From CAUPWF01 sp963515125 (GTDB lineage Bacteria; Bacillota; Clostridia; Lachnospirales; Lachnospiraceae), in assembly GCA_052116865.1 (NCBI GenBank), contig JBQKKG010000009.1, forward strand, positions 106,585 through 170,584: DNA of 64,000 bases. The letters run 5' to 3'. Both the position numbers and the translations under genes were made by a program. Under the pieces are notes generated by a model. That model searched no databases, was not told where the DNA came from, and worked only from the letters and a program-made list of their open reading frames with translations. This document shows positions 9,630 through 17,125 of this stretch, in pieces. Each line of letters begins with the position of its first letter. Position 1 is the first letter of the stretch.

Positions 9630-11168
9630 TTACTCCGTCGGTAAGACTTCTCCATTCTCCACCTGATCTACTAGGCTCTTGATATTATCTACCGATGCCT
9701 GGTCTGGCTGCATTACATATAATGGAGCTCCCGAATAGGAAAAGCAATACTGTGTATCTCCAGTTCCTTCAGCTGCCACAGAATATATGTTCCAAGAAGA
9801 ACCATCTGCTAATTGTTGCTTCAATAGATTTTGTATCTGTTCTGAGGACATATTGGTCTCAAAGTTACCGCTAACGCTATCAATGATTCCATTCATACTT
9901 CCAAGTAGCGCTGGTGATATTGCCTTGTTAATTAACCCCTTAATCACCGCCTGCTGATTTTTACCTCTTTGATTGTCTCCACCTTCAATGTTTTGACGTT
10001 CTCTGCTGAATGCAAGCGCCTGCTTTCCATTAAATGTATTCATTCCCTGATTTACATTCATCACTAACTGCGTATCCTCGCTGGTTGTAAAGGCATATTC
10101 TGAATAGACATCTACACCGCCAAATGCATCTACAATCTCCACAAGTGACGTAAAGTTTACACGGGCATAGAACGGAACACTCATATCATACAACTGCCCT
10201 AAAGTGCGCATGGATGCATCCACTCCATAAATTCCTGCATGTGTTAATTTGTCCTTAATATTCCCATCCGTAACTCCTGGAATATCCACATAATAATCAC
10301 GTGGTGTCGTAATCAATAACACCTGATGAGTGGTTGGATTAATCGTTGCAATAATATTCACATCACTACGACTATTGGTGGTAATATTTCCATATACATC
10401 AATACCACTGATAAATATACTAAACGTGTCTTTTTTAACTTCTACTTTTTGGGCTGCATTATCCACTTTCTTCTTTATATCATGTGTATAAATAATTTTG
10501 ACCTTTTGATTAAAACCTTCAATGCTTTCGTCCAATACCCCTGCATATGCACTATTATAAATAATCGCTTCCACACTACCATCTAGTAACGCGTTGGCTG
10601 CTTCGTTTAAATCCGAATATTCTACCGTATTGATTTGAGTGCCTACTTTACCATTAATTTCTTCTACGGTTTCATCCACGTCTTCTTTGCCCATGGCATA
10701 TTGGACTCCGAAGGAATACGCTTTTGCATCTTTAATACTTTCTGCGCTATCCTCAGCCTTTACCGCAACTACCATTGCTTCTGTCTTATATGCACCACCA
10801 GTTACTTTCTTAAGTGCCGAATGCCCCTTGTATACGTAGAAAGAACCAAATACTAGTACTATAGATATGAGTATACTAATAATTTTACTCGTAATTCCTT
10901 TTCCCTTTGCCTTTAGCTGAATACTGAGAATAATCACCAGTATTAACACTAACACCGCTACAATTGGCACAATAAATTTCATTGGCAAAATATTTAAATA
11001 AAATAATAGACCACTAAAAATAACCGTCATGACTGCTTGCAACGCTACAATCATCATTCCAATCCTCTTAGACATTTTCAATTTTTTATTCTTTTTACCT
11101 CCAGCATAACTTTTTGCTGGATTCCCATCTTTACGACTTCTTTGTGGTTCCCTTACATCTCTACCCAT
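9630..11168 (-). CDS. LytR-CpsA-Psr (LCP) family glycopolymer transferase
   Basis: 512-aa membrane protein. A basic cytoplasmic N-terminus is followed by several transmembrane helices (about residues 35-115). An extracellular region then carries the LCP catalytic domain from about residue 245 (FSIFISGIDVYG, VDIPG..., KLTHAGIYG, FSRERQ, GDNQRGKNQQAVI): the arginines and aspartates of the pyrophosphate site are visible. LCP enzymes transfer lipid-linked polymers to peptidoglycan. About 130 residues between the helices and the LCP core resemble an accessory domain. Placed between glf and capD, it fits a surface-polysaccharide locus. AAGGAG precedes the ATG. Confidence 0.9.
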   Translation of the reverse strand: MGRDVREPQRSRKDGNPAKSYAGGKKNKKLKMSKRIGMMIVALQAVMTVIFSGLLFYLNILPMKFIVPIVAVLVLILVIILSIQLKAKGKGITSKIISILISIVLVFGSFYVYKGHSALKKVTGGAYKTEAMVVAVKAEDSAESIKDAKAYSFGVQYAMGKEDVDETVEEINGKVGTQINTVEYSDLNEAANALLDGSVEAIIYNSAYAGVLDESIEGFNQKVKIIYTHDIKKKVDNAAQKVEVKKDTFSIFISGIDVYGNITTNSRSDVNIIATINPTTHQVLLITTPRDYYVDIPGVTDGNIKDKLTHAGIYGVDASMRTLGQLYDMSVPFYARVNFTSLVEIVDAFGGVDVYSEYAFTTSEDTQLVMNVNQGMNTFNGKQALAFSRERQNIEGGDNQRGKNQQAVIKGLINKAISPALLGSMNGIIDSVSGNFETNMSSEQIQNLLKQQLADGSSWNIYSVAAEGTGDTQYCFSYSGAPLYVMQPDQASVDNIKSLVDQVENGEVLPTE

Positions 11169-11192
11169 ATGAACTCTCCTTTGTACATACCC

Positions 11193-12293
11193 CTATTTAT
11201 CACAATGTGCTTTTACACATTTTAATGCTTCTGACACCACTTGATGCATGTCAAAATACTTATACATTCCCAAGCGTCCTCCAAAGATTACCTTTTCTTC
11301 CTGATCAGCTAGCTTCTTATACTGGCCAAAGAGCTGATTGTTCCTATCATCGTTAATTGGATAATATGGCTCATCCCCACTTTTCCAACTAGCTGGATAT
11401 TCTTTGGTTATTACAGTGTTAGGTTGGGTTCCATAATCAAAATGCTTATGCTCTATAATTCTTGTATATGGAACTTCGTATTCCGTATAATTCACAACTG
11501 CATTCCCCTGATAATTTTCTTCTGCCAATATTTCAGACTCAAATCTCAATGATCGATATTCTAACTCCCCAAAGCAATAATCATAATATTCATCAATCAT
11601 CCCTGTGAATACAATTTTCTTAGCACATCCTTCCAATTTTTTTCTTTCTGCAATATAGTCTGTATTAAGGCGGACTTCTACGCCTTCTAACATCTTTTCA
11701 ATCATATTCGTATATCCACCAATTGGAATGCCCTGGTACTTATCATTAAAATAATTATTGTCATAGGTCAATCGTACTGGAAGACGCTTAATTATAAATG
11801 GTGGCAGTTCCGTTGCTTTTCTTCCCCATTGCTTTTCTGTATAGCCTTTAATTAGCTTTTCGTAGATATCTTTTCCAATAAGATTCAATGCTTGCTCTTC
11901 TAAGTTCTTCGGCTCTAATACTTTGGAGCATGCTATTTGTTCCTCTAATTTTTCTTTTGCTTCTTTCGGAGTCTTCACTCCCCACATTTTACTAAATGTA
12001 TTCATATTAAATGGAAGATTATATAGCTCGTCTTTATAGATTGCTACTGGTGAATTGGTGTATCTGTTAAATTCCGCAAATTGCTGCACATATTCCCACA
12101 CTTCCTTATTACTGGTGTGAAAAATGTGAGCTCCATATTTATGTACTTGGATACCTTCTATCTCTTCTGTATAAATATTGCCTCCTACATGAGAGCGCTT
12201 ATCTAATACCAGACATTTTTTCCCTGCCCTTGTAGCCTCGTGAGCAAAGATTGCGCCGAATAGTCCCGTTCCAACAATTAAATAATCATACAT
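11193..12293 (-). CDS. glf: UDP-galactopyranose mutase
   Basis: 366-aa flavoenzyme interconverting UDP-galactopyranose and UDP-galactofuranose, the precursor of galactofuranose-containing glycans. FAD-binding motif GTGLFGAIFAHEA at residues 8-20, then SHVGGNIY, KYGAHIFHT, and a late GRLGMYKYFDMH segment, all diagnostic of Glf. Full length. Ribosome site GGGGAG. First gene of the truncated envelope-polysaccharide block; no intact galactofuranosyltransferase is seen in this window. Confidence 0.95.
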   Translation of the reverse strand: MYDYLIVGTGLFGAIFAHEATRAGKKCLVLDKRSHVGGNIYTEEIEGIQVHKYGAHIFHTSNKEVWEYVQQFAEFNRYTNSPVAIYKDELYNLPFNMNTFSKMWGVKTPKEAKEKLEEQIACSKVLEPKNLEEQALNLIGKDIYEKLIKGYTEKQWGRKATELPPFIIKRLPVRLTYDNNYFNDKYQGIPIGGYTNMIEKMLEGVEVRLNTDYIAERKKLEGCAKKIVFTGMIDEYYDYCFGELEYRSLRFESEILAEENYQGNAVVNYTEYEVPYTRIIEHKHFDYGTQPNTVITKEYPASWKSGDEPYYPINDDRNNQLFGQYKKLADQEEKVIFGGRLGMYKYFDMHQVVSEALKCVKAHCDK

Positions 12294-12612
12294 GTTTTTC
12301 TCCCCTACCTTATAAAGTAATCATTTTATCCTATATTATTAAAGGATAACATATTTTAATTAAGATATATACTTTATAATTATTAAGATTTTCTGTAAAA
12401 AGAGCGCCCAAATAATGAAATATATGTAAATATATTCCATTGCAGACGCCACTTTAGTATTTTATCATACTGGGCTTTGCCTATCAACCAAAGATTCCTT
12501 GTTTGCCTCAGATTTCCCCAATTGGTCTATGTAGGGCATAACTGGTACTTGAGATAGCTTCTTTTCAAACTTATACTTAATTATATAGATTTTTTTCTTA
12601 GGAGGCAATGTT
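12294..12612. other. intergenic region between divergent genes
   Basis: 319 bp without a gene, A+T-rich. It separates glf (leaving left) from the small membrane-protein gene (leaving right), so it must hold both promoters. A plausible promoter for the rightward gene is listed separately; no clear one for glf was found. No RNA structure or repeat was recognised. Confidence 0.6.
12549..12577 (+). promoter_or_regulatory. candidate sigma-A promoter of the 128-aa membrane protein
   Basis: TTGAGA (12549-12554), 17-bp spacer, TATACT (12572-12577), ending 35 bp before the start codon. Good match in sequence and spacing; not tested. Confidence 0.5.
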
Positions 12613-12999
12613 ATGCATCACCAGAACTTTAAAAAAAATATACTATGTTTCACATATGTATGCATCTTTTTACTCACAAGCAGTCTCATTAGCTTTTTTC
12701 TTTCCACTCTTATATGTATGATTCTTGGTATATCATTTGTAGCAATATTTTCTTCTGCAATTATTGGCATTTTCACTTATATGATACTTATGAAATCTAT
12801 CCCCTATTGTACGATTCGACCTTTCATTGGAATCTTTTCTTTTCTAATCTCATTTACTCTTTATAGTTGGATGTTACATTGGATCATCTCTTCCTATCAT
12901 TCTACAATCCTTTGTATTCTTTTGTATTTTACCCCATATTACATTCTTACTGGCTGGATGTTATGGAGGGTAAGACTTCAAAACAAGCATTATTTATAA
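12613..12999 (+). CDS. small polytopic membrane protein, unknown function
   Basis: 128-aa hydrophobic protein with about four transmembrane helices (near residues 10-30, 33-55, 60-85, 95-118). TAGGAGGC lies 7 bp before the ATG, and a strong hairpin terminator follows, so it looks like a real single-gene unit. The protein is rich in Ile, Phe and Ser with short polar ends. I do not recognise the family. It is the only rightward gene in the first 29 kb. Confidence 0.6.
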   Translation: MHHQNFKKNILCFTYVCIFLLTSSLISFFLSTLICMILGISFVAIFSSAIIGIFTYMILMKSIPYCTIRPFIGIFSFLISFTLYSWMLHWIISSYHSTILCILLYFTPYYILTGWMLWRVRLQNKHYL

Positions 13000-13020
13000 A
13001 TAAGGTACTATATAGTACGC

Positions 13021-13077
13021 TTTTAGAAAGCACGAAAAGCCCTGGATATTGACCAGGGCTTCTCGTGCTTTCTAAAA
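13021..13077. terminator. bidirectional hairpin terminator
   Basis: 25-bp stem (13021-13045 with 13053-13077, a single G:T-type mismatch) and a 7-nt loop, flanked by A/T runs on both sides. It sits between converging genes (the membrane protein ending at 12999 and the TusA-like gene ending at 13119). Confidence 0.9.
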
Positions 13078-13118
13078 GAACTGACAGCCAACAGTTCCTT
13101 TTCGATTACATACCGTTT

Positions 13119-13319
13119 CTATTCTATTATGATTTCAAATTCGCTTCCAACTTCCATCACCTTAGTAGTCTTACCTTGACTTTTTGCAAGCTTTTCAACA
13201 TTCATTTTCTGATGCGGTTCACTTACTAGCACCTTTAGCGGTTGATTTTCTTTTAAAGCATCTTGTGTCATCATTAATGGCTCCGGGCAAGAAAGCCCTC
13301 TTGCATCTATTACTTTCAT
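13119..13319 (-). CDS. TusA/YedF-type sulfur-carrier protein
   Basis: 66-aa protein of the SirA/TusA fold. The N-terminal DARGLSCPEPLM contains the conserved CPxP cysteine (Cys10) that carries persulfide in this family. AAGGAGG precedes the ATG. It lies 41 bp downstream of a YedE-type transporter gene. This YedE-TusA pairing occurs in thiosulfate uptake and, in other anaerobes, with selenium metabolism. The protein is shorter than YedF of the selenium set, having only the SirA domain. Function in sulfur or selenium transfer is inferred. Confidence 0.85.
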   Translation of the reverse strand: MKVIDARGLSCPEPLMMTQDALKENQPLKVLVSEPHQKMNVEKLAKSQGKTTKVMEVGSEFEIIIE

Positions 13320-13360
13320 TCTTGCACTTCCTCCTTATCTATTCTTACACCATTCTACTA

Positions 13361-14419
13361 TTACGACGCATCCTTTTTATTGCCTACAAATGCAACGAGG
13401 AATAATACAACAATACAGATAATGCATGCAATGCGCCCTGCTGGCGTAGTTCCTTCTCCACTAGATGCAAGTCCAAAATTATGACAAACTGCAGCACCTA
13501 CAAATAACCCCAGCACAGTAACTGCAGAATCTGACGATCCCTGTCCTGCAAGCACTAGTTGACGAAGTGGGCATCCACCTGCTAATACTGCTGCAAATCC
13601 CACTGCATACATTCCAAGAATATTCCAAATATGTTCTGTATGGGCAATTGGCTGACCCGCAAATCCAAAATGAAATCCACCTGTTGCAATGTTAAAAATT
13701 AACATTACCACAAATAATCCACCAATTACTGAAATTAAATCAAAATTCTTCATTAAAATCACATCACGAATGCTTCCCGCAAAGCACATCCTTGACTTTT
13801 GTGCAAATACCCCGAACAATAAGCCTCCGATAAGTGCTACGATAATTGGCGCATGCATACTCCCCGGTCCTTCTGTGCTACTTACAAAAAGCGTGGTACA
13901 AGTTGCTAACACCAAAATCGCCACTGCAATCACTGGTAAAATTCCACCACTCACTTTATGAGTTTCATGAGCTCTTCCAAGGCTAAAGCCCTTCTTAAGT
14001 GCCACAACCCCTGTGGCTACTCCACCCACGAATCCGATTAATGCAACATATGCATTCAAATCACCTGCAGACATACGAATCACCATACGAAGTGGACAAC
14101 CTAAGAATACCAAAGAACCGATCATGATGACCATTCCAAGCACAAACCTTGTCATAGGTGACGATCCACCTGTGGAACGATATTCTTTTGTTCCTACCGA
14201 GATGAAGAATGAACCCAAAATGATTCCTATAATCTCCGGTCTTGCATATTGCACGACTGGTGCAGCATGGAACTTCATTGCACCCGCTGTATCACGAATA
14301 AAGCACGCAACACAGATTGCCATATTAGCAGGATTTCCTGTTGCTGCTAACACGGCTGCAATTATACCACATATCACCCCCGCTAAAGCTAACTTCACCT
14401 TTGAATCCGATAAATTCAT
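13361..14419 (-). CDS. YeeE/YedE family transporter (sulfur- or selenium-related)
   Basis: 352-aa polytopic membrane protein with about ten helices and two related halves. Each half has a conserved cysteine motif: FLGCPLRM (about residues 106-113) and LAGGCPLRQ (about 282-290), plus FAQKSRMCFAG. These cysteines handle thiosulfate in characterised YeeE/TsuA. The overall form resembles the YedE subgroup annotated as putative selenium transporter. AGGAGGAAAG precedes the ATG. It forms an operon with the TusA-like gene. Substrate is unproven. Confidence 0.85.
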   Translation of the reverse strand: MNLSDSKVKLALAGVICGIIAAVLAATGNPANMAICVACFIRDTAGAMKFHAAPVVQYARPEIIGIILGSFFISVGTKEYRSTGGSSPMTRFVLGMVIMIGSLVFLGCPLRMVIRMSAGDLNAYVALIGFVGGVATGVVALKKGFSLGRAHETHKVSGGILPVIAVAILVLATCTTLFVSSTEGPGSMHAPIIVALIGGLLFGVFAQKSRMCFAGSIRDVILMKNFDLISVIGGLFVVMLIFNIATGGFHFGFAGQPIAHTEHIWNILGMYAVGFAAVLAGGCPLRQLVLAGQGSSDSAVTVLGLFVGAAVCHNFGLASSGEGTTPAGRIACIICIVVLFLVAFVGNKKDAS

Positions 14420-14603
14420 GGCTCTTTCCTCCTATTCCCTTTTTTATAATAATTTTCCTCTTTGTTAACAATATAACAAGGAAGAGGAGGATTGTCTAAT
14501 TGATACTTTTGATAGTCAAGCGTAATTATAGGTAATATCTATTTTATCTGTCATTTTTTCTTTGCATTCCGCATTATATATATTTGCGCAACAACAATAT
14601 ACG

Positions 14604-14642
14604 AAACAGGGACCAGATGATTCTCTCATCTGGTCCCTGTTT
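14604..14642. terminator. hairpin terminator overlapping the tetR stop codon
   Basis: Perfect 17-bp stem (14604-14620 with 14626-14642), loop TTCTC. It overlaps the last codons of the TetR gene on the minus strand, so it ends that transcript. Confidence 0.8.
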
Positions 14643-15252
14643 ATCTATATTCATCGATAGAAATATCTGAATTCAAAAGCCCACTCACAGATAATTTAAA
14701 CATACTTACTCCGTAAGTCGCAAGAGGATATTGTCCTTCGCAAAGGCACCAATCATATAAGATTGCTCGTTCTTGCATGGCATAAAATTTTACAAATTCA
14801 CGTGTAGTTCTTTCTTTATTAAATTCACCCTTTTCTTGTCCTCTTGAAATAATCTCCGTTAGCGTAACAAAGTAAGTCCTTCTTTCTCCCAACAAATGCT
14901 TTGCACCATTCTTTGTTACCTGTGTAGATAATACTAATGACAAAATATCCCTTGGGACATTGTCTTCTATATATCTAAAAAGCTTTTCTGTATAATAGAA
15001 AAGCTTTTCTTTCTCTCCCCAGTGCTCATCAATATTTTCTGCAAGCTTTTCATACTGCTTGTCTAGCAAATATGAAAGATGATTTAACAAATCGTCCTTT
15101 GCATTAAAATAATGATAAAATCCCCCTTTTGAACTTCCACATATCTGGATAATCTCATCAATTGTTGTATTTTCATAGCCCTTTTCAAAAAAAAGATTCC
15201 ATGCCACTTCCAATATATTATCTTTCATTGATCGTTCATTACACATATTCAT
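14641..15252 (-). CDS. TetR family transcriptional regulator
   Basis: 203-aa regulator. N-terminal helix-turn-helix (about residues 10-55: FEKGYENTTIDEIIQICGSSKGGFYHYF) is typical of TetR; the C-terminal ligand domain is not recognised. Two nearby in-frame starts exist (15252 and 15246); the second is better spaced from GGGTGA. A perfect 10-bp inverted repeat with 5-bp spacer lies just upstream (15274-15298), suggesting autoregulation. No obvious adjacent target gene; the DUF1643 gene upstream reads in the same direction. Confidence 0.88.
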   Translation of the reverse strand: MNMCNERSMKDNILEVAWNLFFEKGYENTTIDEIIQICGSSKGGFYHYFNAKDDLLNHLSYLLDKQYEKLAENIDEHWGEKEKLFYYTEKLFRYIEDNVPRDILSLVLSTQVTKNGAKHLLGERRTYFVTLTEIISRGQEKGEFNKERTTREFVKFYAMQERAILYDWCLCEGQYPLATYGVSMFKLSVSGLLNSDISIDEYR

Positions 15253-15273
15253 TCACCCATTCAAAATTTCTAT

Positions 15274-15298
15274 AGTAATATATGTATTATATATTACT
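15274..15298. promoter_or_regulatory. candidate TetR operator
   Basis: AGTAATATAT-GTATT-ATATATTACT, a perfect inverted repeat of two 10-bp arms, 22 bp upstream of the tetR start. Size and place fit a TetR autoregulatory site. It is A+T-rich, so chance is possible. Confidence 0.5.
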
Positions 15299-15331
15299 GG
15301 ATAATGAATAAAACTTCAATACGAATCTTAT

Positions 15332-15844
15332 TTATTTCACGTTCCAACTTAAATATCTTGGAAGATCCATTATTTTTTTAGGAGCATCTACGTTAACCCC
15401 GCGTAGATTTTTAGGGTGACCTTCTTTGGTTAACTTTCCTAAATAACCAAAACTAACATTCATTTTATTAACTCGTTCACACAATTCTTGCAGTATTCTT
15501 TGGAAATAGTCCTTTTTATTTATTCCAGTCCCCCAGATTAAATAGATTAGATTAACATTATATTCCTTAATTATTTCTATTATAGTTTCTAAGTTCTTAG
15601 AAATTATATCATTATTTGGGATGATATCCAATTCATCTACTGCCATCTGTACCTGGGGATATACATAGAGCAGAATCCATCCATCGTACTTCTTATTTTT
15701 TGCCAACTGAGCAATTTTGTTCCACCTTTTATCGGTTTTTTCATTTGGAAATAAATCCAAACATACAAAATTATGTTTTCCTGGCATACCAACAGCATAT
15801 TGGTATGTATTATCATTTTCTTTTATAAATAATAAGTCTTTCAT
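15332..15844 (-). CDS. DUF1643 family protein
   Basis: 170-aa soluble protein. The C-terminal FGYLGKLTKEGHPKNLRG resembles the GKLTKxGHPKHP signature of DUF1643, and the central IYLIWGTGINKKDYF matches the family's conserved AWG-like segment. GAAGGGAT precedes the ATG. Family function is unknown to me. A strong terminator for the prdB transcript lies just upstream, so this gene has its own promoter or depends on read-through. Confidence 0.65.
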   Translation of the reverse strand: MKDLLFIKENDNTYQYAVGMPGKHNFVCLDLFPNEKTDKRWNKIAQLAKNKKYDGWILLYVYPQVQMAVDELDIIPNNDIISKNLETIIEIIKEYNVNLIYLIWGTGINKKDYFQRILQELCERVNKMNVSFGYLGKLTKEGHPKNLRGVNVDAPKKIMDLPRYLSWNVK

Positions 15845-15873
15845 ATATGATCCCTTCCGCTATTTACAAAATA

Positions 15874-15899
15874 TAGAAGCCGGCGTAAACCGGCTTCTA
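15874..15899 (-). terminator. terminator of the prdC-prdA-prdB operon
   Basis: 10-bp G+C-rich stem (15874-15883 with 15890-15899), 6-nt loop, followed on the minus strand by TATATTTTG. It lies 30 bp after the prdB stop. Confidence 0.75.
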
Positions 15900-15928
15900 C
15901 TCCATATAATAACGACGTACTATTTTTA

Positions 15929-16654
15929 TTATACGTTATGTCTATATTCGTAAGGTAAAATTTTCGTGCTATTATAACTTGGACAATCACGAACCCATTC
16001 TAATGATTTTTTTATGATTGCTGTCTGTTGTTGAATATTATTTGGTTCACCTGCATTAGACCCGATTGGAACATGTGGTGCAGTAATACGAGGTGCACCT
16101 TGTTGACGTGCAATTGGAGGAAGAGCGGCGATGACACAGCAACTCATCCCAGCTTCTTCACAACAACGCGTAACAATGGTAGCTGATCTATGACAAGTTC
16201 CGCATCCACCTGTACACAGAACAATATCAACATCTTGTTCTGCTAATTTACGAGCAATCTCTGGACCAGTTTCACCTTGAAATTTCTCTACGTTTCCGCC
16301 GCCACCCATAAATGTATATGTTTCTTTTGACAAAGATCCTATGAATCCTTCTTTTACTAGTTCATGCAATCGATCAATTGGAAACATTGCATTTACGTCT
16401 TTGTTAATATCCGAGTTATCAAATCCCCCATGTGTAACCATAAGTTCAGAAGATGGTGTATCAAATTCAATTGTACGATAGGAAAAATCACCTGATGTAT
16501 TGAACGGTGTCTGACTTTTCTTGTGAATACCTCCTGCAGTAATAAATGCAATCTTGCACTCACTTAACGGTTTTTTCAGTTCATTAAAAACCGGCTTTGG
16601 CGTAACCGGAACAAATATTTCAGACCGCATACCTTCCTTTGTTGTTAATTTCAT
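15929..16654 (-). CDS. prdB: D-proline reductase subunit PrdB, cysteine form
   Basis: 241-aa catalytic subunit of D-proline reductase, which cleaves D-proline reductively to 5-aminovalerate. The redox motif at residues 147-154 is CTGGCGTC. In characterised PrdB the first residue of the (U/C)GTC pair is selenocysteine near position 151; here codon 151 is TGC, so the protein is selenium-independent. Start ATG follows AAAGGAGG. Last gene of prdC-prdA-146aa-prdB, followed by a terminator. Length matches the family. Seen: sequence and codon. Known: Sec in the clostridial enzyme. Inferred: still active with Cys. Confidence 0.9.
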   Translation of the reverse strand: MKLTTKEGMRSEIFVPVTPKPVFNELKKPLSECKIAFITAGGIHKKSQTPFNTSGDFSYRTIEFDTPSSELMVTHGGFDNSDINKDVNAMFPIDRLHELVKEGFIGSLSKETYTFMGGGGNVEKFQGETGPEIARKLAEQDVDIVLCTGGCGTCHRSATIVTRCCEEAGMSCCVIAALPPIARQQGAPRITAPHVPIGSNAGEPNNIQQQTAIIKKSLEWVRDCPSYNSTKILPYEYRHNV

Positions 16655-16684
16655 GAAATTTGCCTCCTTTTATATTGATAATTG

Positions 16685-17125
16685 TTAAATGAATGAGGCT
16701 GGGAGTTCTTTTTTACCAACGACTTTCATACAGCTCAAGTAACATGCTACATCTTGACCCACTTCCAGTACAGTCGATGTAAATACCCAGCGACGTGGTA
16801 CAGCAACTGTACCAAACCCATTCATTATTTCAGCTTTAATGGCTGTATCATTTACTTCCACTATTTTTCCACCCACTAAGCATGGACTGATTTCGTACTC
16901 TGGATTCATAGTAGTGCAATCATAATCATAGGGTTCCTTCACAACTTCGATATAGCTAAAATAAAATTCCATATCGTGTCCTGGTTCTAGGACTGTTTCT
17001 CCAATGATTAGTTCTCGGGGTACACAAATTACACCAAGGCGACCATGTAAATGTACTGTCACCTTATCTCCAGTTGTTTTTTTCACCAATCCACCCATTA
17101 ATGTGGGATTAATAACGTAATCCAT
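16685..17125 (-). CDS. proline-reductase-cluster protein with tandem-repeat domain
   Basis: 146-aa protein between prdA and prdB; it starts inside the prdA stop (1-bp overlap) and is translationally coupled. It contains two copies of a ~60-residue unit: residues about 5-63 (NPTLMGGLV...GRLGVICVPRELI...YIEVVKE) and about 77-140 (SPCLVGGKI...GFGTVAVPRRWVF...MKVVGKK). A small protein occurs at this position in other prd operons, recalled as the CBO2463/CBO2479 domain. Biochemical role is unknown; close coupling suggests assembly or a structural part of proline reductase. Confidence 0.75.
   Translation of the reverse strand: MDYVINPTLMGGLVKKTTGDKVTVHLHGRLGVICVPRELIIGETVLEPGHDMEFYFSYIEVVKEPYDYDCTTMNPEYEISPCLVGGKIVEVNDTAIKAEIMNGFGTVAVPRRWVFTSTVLEVGQDVACYLSCMKVVGKKELPASFI

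Noticed and set aside
13021..13077. CRISPR-like or mobile-element repeat
   Set aside because: Single inverted repeat with a loop, between converging genes: a terminator.
16190..16220. In-frame UGA for selenocysteine in prdB
   Set aside because: The codon at the Sec position reads TGC on the minus strand, so it is an ordinary cysteine here.
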